Positions 6,514-8,377 of a stretch of 8,377 nucleotides of DNA are shown here, in pieces (the stretch's first letter is position 1; every line of letters starts with the position of its first letter). The position numbers and the translations under genes were made by a program. Origin of the DNA: Nostoc cf. edaphicum LEGE 07299 (GTDB taxonomy: Bacteria; Cyanobacteriota; Cyanobacteriia; Cyanobacteriales; Nostocaceae). The stretch is taken from NCBI RefSeq assembly GCF_015207245.1, contig NZ_JADEXF010000099.1:1-8377 (forward strand), given 5' to 3'. Below the pieces are notes generated by a model. It saw nothing but the letters and a program-made list of their open reading frames with translations, was not told the DNA's origin and made no database searches.

Positions 6514-7317
6514 ATGAATCCTTACACTATCCTTAATCAGACCAGACTTCAGCGTGTTAGTGATGGCATGACCCGACCCCTACTAGAAAATTGCGAGACT
6601 GCCTCATATATTCTTGTTTTAGTCTGGCCCCAACTTGGGGATTTTGATAGTCTTGAATATGCGTGGTGGTTACAGCGCGAAGCTAAAAAATTGTCGGATG
6701 AAAAACTAGTTATTCGTGCAGTGGGAATTGGTAATCGCGCCTCTGGAACAAGATTCTGTGAATACACAGGATTTCCACCTGAAAATTTATTTGTTGAACC
6801 TAATGGAGAACTACATCACCAACTCAAACTATATTCAGGTCTCAATCTTTCTTTCCCTGGACTTTCCCCTGCTCAGAAAGCTTGGCTAAATCTAGTGTTA
6901 ATGTGTGCAGGGTTTGGAAGTCCTGGAACGCTAAGAGAAGTTTTTCGGGGATACAGGGGAGATCGTCAAGCCCCTCAACTCATTGAAGATGATGAAATTA
7001 TTCAAGGTACTCCTCTACCTGCTTTTAAAGGCTCGTTTTTCCAATTAGCTGGCGGAAGTGGGTTTCAACGTCCCTTTGAATTGGCTACTTTACGGCTACG
7101 GAATATGGTTGAAGTTCTCAGCAATTGGCATACTTATGTACTTAATTCTGCTTACTTAACTCAGCGCGGTGGAACTTTTTTGTTTGATACCAAAGGCCAA
7201 TTACTTTACGAACATCTAGATCCAGGAATTCTGGGCTTTGCTGCTAATATGAGTCAGCCCCTATCATTTTTATCCTCGATCGAAACGGAATTAGCTGGGC
7301 TTGGGAATCAATTTTAA
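6514..7317 (+). CDS. Peroxiredoxin-like (AhpC/TSA, PRXL2-type) protein lacking the usual active-site cysteines
   Basis: The 267-residue protein resembles the AhpC/TSA-like family of thioredoxin-fold proteins (the AhpC-TSA_2 or PRXL2 type), which is present in cyanobacteria and plastids. Matching segments are VIRAVGIGNRASGTRFCEYTG (66-86), where family members have the F-C-E-x-T-G turn, then GTLREVFRGYRGDRQAP (138-154) and the C-terminal QRGGTFLFDTKGQLLYEH (217-234). The first beta-alpha unit, LVLVWPQLGDFDSLEYAWWL (34-53), stands where active members carry a C-x-x-C or single catalytic Cys, and it has none. Only Cys27, Cys82 and Cys131 occur in the protein. It is therefore probably not a classical thiol peroxidase, and may have a binding or structural role. 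It is soluble, with no signal peptide. The ATG at 6514 lacks a clear Shine-Dalgarno. It is divergent from nblA and followed 113 bp later by a small secreted protein gene. Confidence 0.7.
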   Translation: MNPYTILNQTRLQRVSDGMTRPLLENCETASYILVLVWPQLGDFDSLEYAWWLQREAKKLSDEKLVIRAVGIGNRASGTRFCEYTGFPPENLFVEPNGELHHQLKLYSGLNLSFPGLSPAQKAWLNLVLMCAGFGSPGTLREVFRGYRGDRQAPQLIEDDEIIQGTPLPAFKGSFFQLAGGSGFQRPFELATLRLRNMVEVLSNWHTYVLNSAYLTQRGGTFLFDTKGQLLYEHLDPGILGFAANMSQPLSFLSSIETELAGLGNQF

Positions 7318-7430
7318 TCTCTGCTATAGTTTTACAGTATCAGCATATTTGAAGACCTTTTCAATAATCGCTAGTAACCAAAAAACAAAAAAAGTCTTCA
7401 ATAATAATATTGTTGGCTTTTTTTGTCTGT

Positions 7431-7835
7431 GTGCTTAAACAAATTATTCTATCTTTATCAATCGTAACCTCACTATTTTATCCTGCGCTTGCATCTATTC
7501 GCCAATATGATTTTCCTGACAATAGTTACAGATCCAAAGGAGAACTGTTAAACCAGTTAGTTTTAGTTCCTGGTGTAAGACATCCATTTGTTGCCATCTC
7601 TAAACGCTTTGTGCAATGGTCTGAATATGCCGGAGACAAAGACAAATCGGTTGCTCCTAATCGCTGGATCTGGGAGGTCACAATCGTGGGATGCAAGGCA
7701 TCACAAAATCAAACAAGGAAATATTATTATCAGGCGATTGATGCTGAATCGAGAAGACTGATAACCCAGTCTTCGGTTAAAGAAGACGAGCAGTTTGCTG
7801 GGGTACAAACCGACTGTTGTATGGGGCATCAATGA
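7431..7835 (+). CDS. Small probable secreted protein of unknown function
   Basis: From GTG 7431 the product is 134 residues and begins with a clean Sec signal peptide: MLKQIILSLSIVTSLFYPALA, with likely cleavage after Ala21. The frame is open back to 7368, and a TTG at 7410 would add seven mostly hydrophobic residues ahead of the lysine, which makes a worse signal peptide. No ATG and no Shine-Dalgarno help to decide. The mature part carries the stretch RWIWEVTIVGCKA (78-90) and then YYYQAIDAESRRLI (98-111). The strand-loop-strand pattern ending in I-D-A-x-S/T weakly recalls a PepSY-type repeat, but I would not assign it. Three cysteines occur (88, 129, 130), the last two adjacent, near the end. 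It is likely periplasmic or exported. It lies on the same strand as the peroxiredoxin-like gene and could share its transcript. Confidence 0.6.
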   Translation: MLKQIILSLSIVTSLFYPALASIRQYDFPDNSYRSKGELLNQLVLVPGVRHPFVAISKRFVQWSEYAGDKDKSVAPNRWIWEVTIVGCKASQNQTRKYYYQAIDAESRRLITQSSVKEDEQFAGVQTDCCMGHQ

Positions 7836-7867
7836 GAATTAAGATAAAGCGCATTTTGTCAATCAGT

Positions 7868-7901
7868 ATTCAGAATGAATTTTGACTCCTGAATTCTGAA
7901 T
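7868..7901. repeat. Hairpin containing a third copy of the ACTCCTGAATTCTG repeat
   Basis: ATTCAGAAT (7868-7876) and ATTCTGAAT (7893-7901) are perfect inverted repeats with a 16-base loop. The right arm overlaps ACTCCTGAATTCTG (7885-7898), identical to the 14-mer at 2861-2874. The hairpin lies 33 bp after the stop of the secreted protein gene and could stabilise its mRNA end. It has no T-run. Confidence 0.6.
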
Positions 7902-7935
7902 TATGCTGAAAATCGAGATAAGTGAGGACTTTTTA

Positions 7936-7989
7936 ATGACGCTTGAATTTCATTTGTACGAAATGGTCTTCCAGGAGGAAAATAGATGA
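7936..7989 (+). other. Possible 17-codon leader ORF upstream of the response regulator
   Basis: ATG 7936 is preceded by GAGGA (7924-7928) at seven bases and encodes MTLEFHLYEMVFQEENR before a stop at 7987. Inside its end lies a strong AGGAGG (7973-7978), followed by ATG 7986, which overlaps the stop as ATGA and reads only M-K-Q-stop. The two ribosome-binding-site/ATG pairs in tandem look like a leader or the remains of a decayed gene. There is no support beyond these signals. Confidence 0.25.
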
Positions 7990-8141
7990 AGCAGTAGTGA
8001 CCATCAAGCTATATGTTTGAAATTATGGTGTTAAATCATTTCTTGTTAAAAGAGCCTGCTTCGGTATCACATCAACACTCCCAGCACATCAATCTAATTT
8101 TGTGAATCCAAAATCTGCTCTAAAGGGTGTAAAAGTCATAA

Positions 8142-8208
8142 TAATTCGTAATTGATAATCACGCTTGCGGACTTGCTAACGTAATTCGTAGTTGTAATCA
8201 CTGCTTGC
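8142..8208. repeat. Two direct copies of a 27-bp TAATTCGTA...GCTTGC repeat
   Basis: The copies are 8142-8168 and 8182-8208. They share TAATTCGTA, TTG, TAATCAC and GCTTGC, and differ by one substitution and two single-base indels. TAATTCGTAATTA-type units are frequent between genes in Nostoc relatives. The second copy also forms part of the stem-loop that ends at 8240. Confidence 0.7.
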
Positions 8209-8240
8209 TCTGTACTCTCTTAATTACGAATATAGCAAGT
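8171..8240 (+). promoter_or_regulatory. Long stem-loop abutting the response-regulator ribosome binding site
   Basis: ACTTGCTA (8171-8178) pairs with TAGCAAGT (8233-8240). ATTCGTA-GTT (8184-8193) pairs with AATTACGAAT (8222-8231), including one G-T wobble. That gives about 18 pairs interrupted by one asymmetric internal loop. The stem ends exactly one base before the AAGGA at 8241. If transcribed, it could affect translation or mRNA stability. It may equally be just two inverted copies of the local repeat. Confidence 0.5.
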
Positions 8241-8253
8241 AAGGATAAATTAA

Positions 8254-8377
8254 ATGTCATTTATTATGCAAACTTCTGGAACTCTTACTGGCTTAGATAT
8301 CTTGGTAGTTGAGGATGATGATGATACTCGGTTTTTTATCACTACTGTATTGGAAATGGATGGAGCAACAGTTATAG
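8254..8377 (+). CDS. Response regulator receiver domain, N-terminal part (partial)
   Basis: ATG 8254 follows AAGGA (8241-8245) by eight bases. The 41 visible codons contain LDILVVEDDDDTRFFI (residues 14-29), the first beta strand and acidic pocket of a CheY-like receiver domain. Asp21 and Asp22 are the likely metal-binding pair. The helix TRFFITTVLEMDG (25-37) and the start of strand 2 (ATVI) follow. The phospho-accepting aspartate lies beyond the window edge, as does any output domain. Met5 at 8266 is a less likely alternative start. The gene would belong to a two-component or phosphorelay pathway; its partner kinase is not in view. Confidence 0.85.
   Translation, partial: MSFIMQTSGTLTGLDILVVEDDDDTRFFITTVLEMDGATVI

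Larger units (their letters stand above)
7836..8253. other. 418-bp repeat-rich spacer before the response regulator
   Basis: There is no full gene here. The spacer holds the hairpin at 7868-7901, the possible short leader frame at 7936-7989, and a cluster of TAATTCGTA-type repeats at 8142-8240. A 30-codon frame at 8013-8105 has no ribosome binding site and is not called. Confidence 0.55.

Noticed and set aside
7318..7409. Intrinsic terminator after the peroxiredoxin-like gene
   Set aside because: The possible stem around 7321-7345 is short and mismatched and lacks a following T-run; the repeated TCAATAAT at 7361 and 7398 is also too short to interpret.

Overview
The window looks like chromosome from a filamentous, heterocyst-type cyanobacterium (Nostocales). 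The evidence is five copies of the HIP1 octamer GCGATCGC, a clear NblA phycobilisome-degradation protein, several intergenic repeat types typical of Nostoc/Anabaena relatives, low-GC intergenic DNA, and gene families common in that order. It reads as an ordinary but loosely packed chromosomal segment. I see no insertion sequence, phage gene, CRISPR array, tRNA or rRNA.

Left part (1-2600): three minus-strand genes. They are the first 20 codons of a probably exported protein (1-61), a 12-helix APC-superfamily amino acid permease (191-1549, GTG start), and a 142-residue four-helix membrane protein of unknown role (2167-2595). A repeat-bearing spacer lies between the first two. A 617-bp gene-poor stretch (1550-2166) separates the permease from the membrane protein.

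Centre (2600-5740): the most coherent unit. A MocR-type regulator (GntR winged helix fused to a fold-type-I aminotransferase-like, PLP-binding domain; 4229-5737, plus) is divergent from a two-gene minus-strand operon. That operon encodes a 75-residue protein of unknown function (3783-4010) and a 10-helix EamA/DMT exporter (2889-3776), only 6 bp apart. The divergent spacer holds two palindromes of the form ACTG-N3-CAGT and a third partial copy, which are good candidates for the MocR operator. The simplest reading is that the regulator senses an amine, amino acid or vitamin-B6 compound through PLP chemistry and controls export of that compound or a relative.

Right part (5740-8377): a near-perfect GC-rich palindromic repeat sits between the convergent MocR gene and nblA (6051-6248, minus). 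Divergent from nblA is a peroxiredoxin-like thioredoxin-fold protein (6514-7317, plus) that lacks cysteines at the usual active-site position. It is followed by a small probable secreted protein with no recognised family (GTG start proposed at 7431) and a 418-bp spacer rich in repeats. The window closes with the first 41 codons of a response-regulator receiver domain (8254-8377), whose ribosome binding site directly abuts an 18-bp interrupted stem-loop.

Three starts differ from a naive longest-ORF reading. The 75-residue protein starts at the ATG at 4010, not the TTG at 4031. The secreted protein probably starts at the GTG at 7431, not the TTG at 7410. The permease and the MocR regulator both use GTG with good Shine-Dalgarno sequences. 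Nothing here amounts to a demonstrated new system; the MocR/small protein/EamA module is the best candidate for a little-described one.
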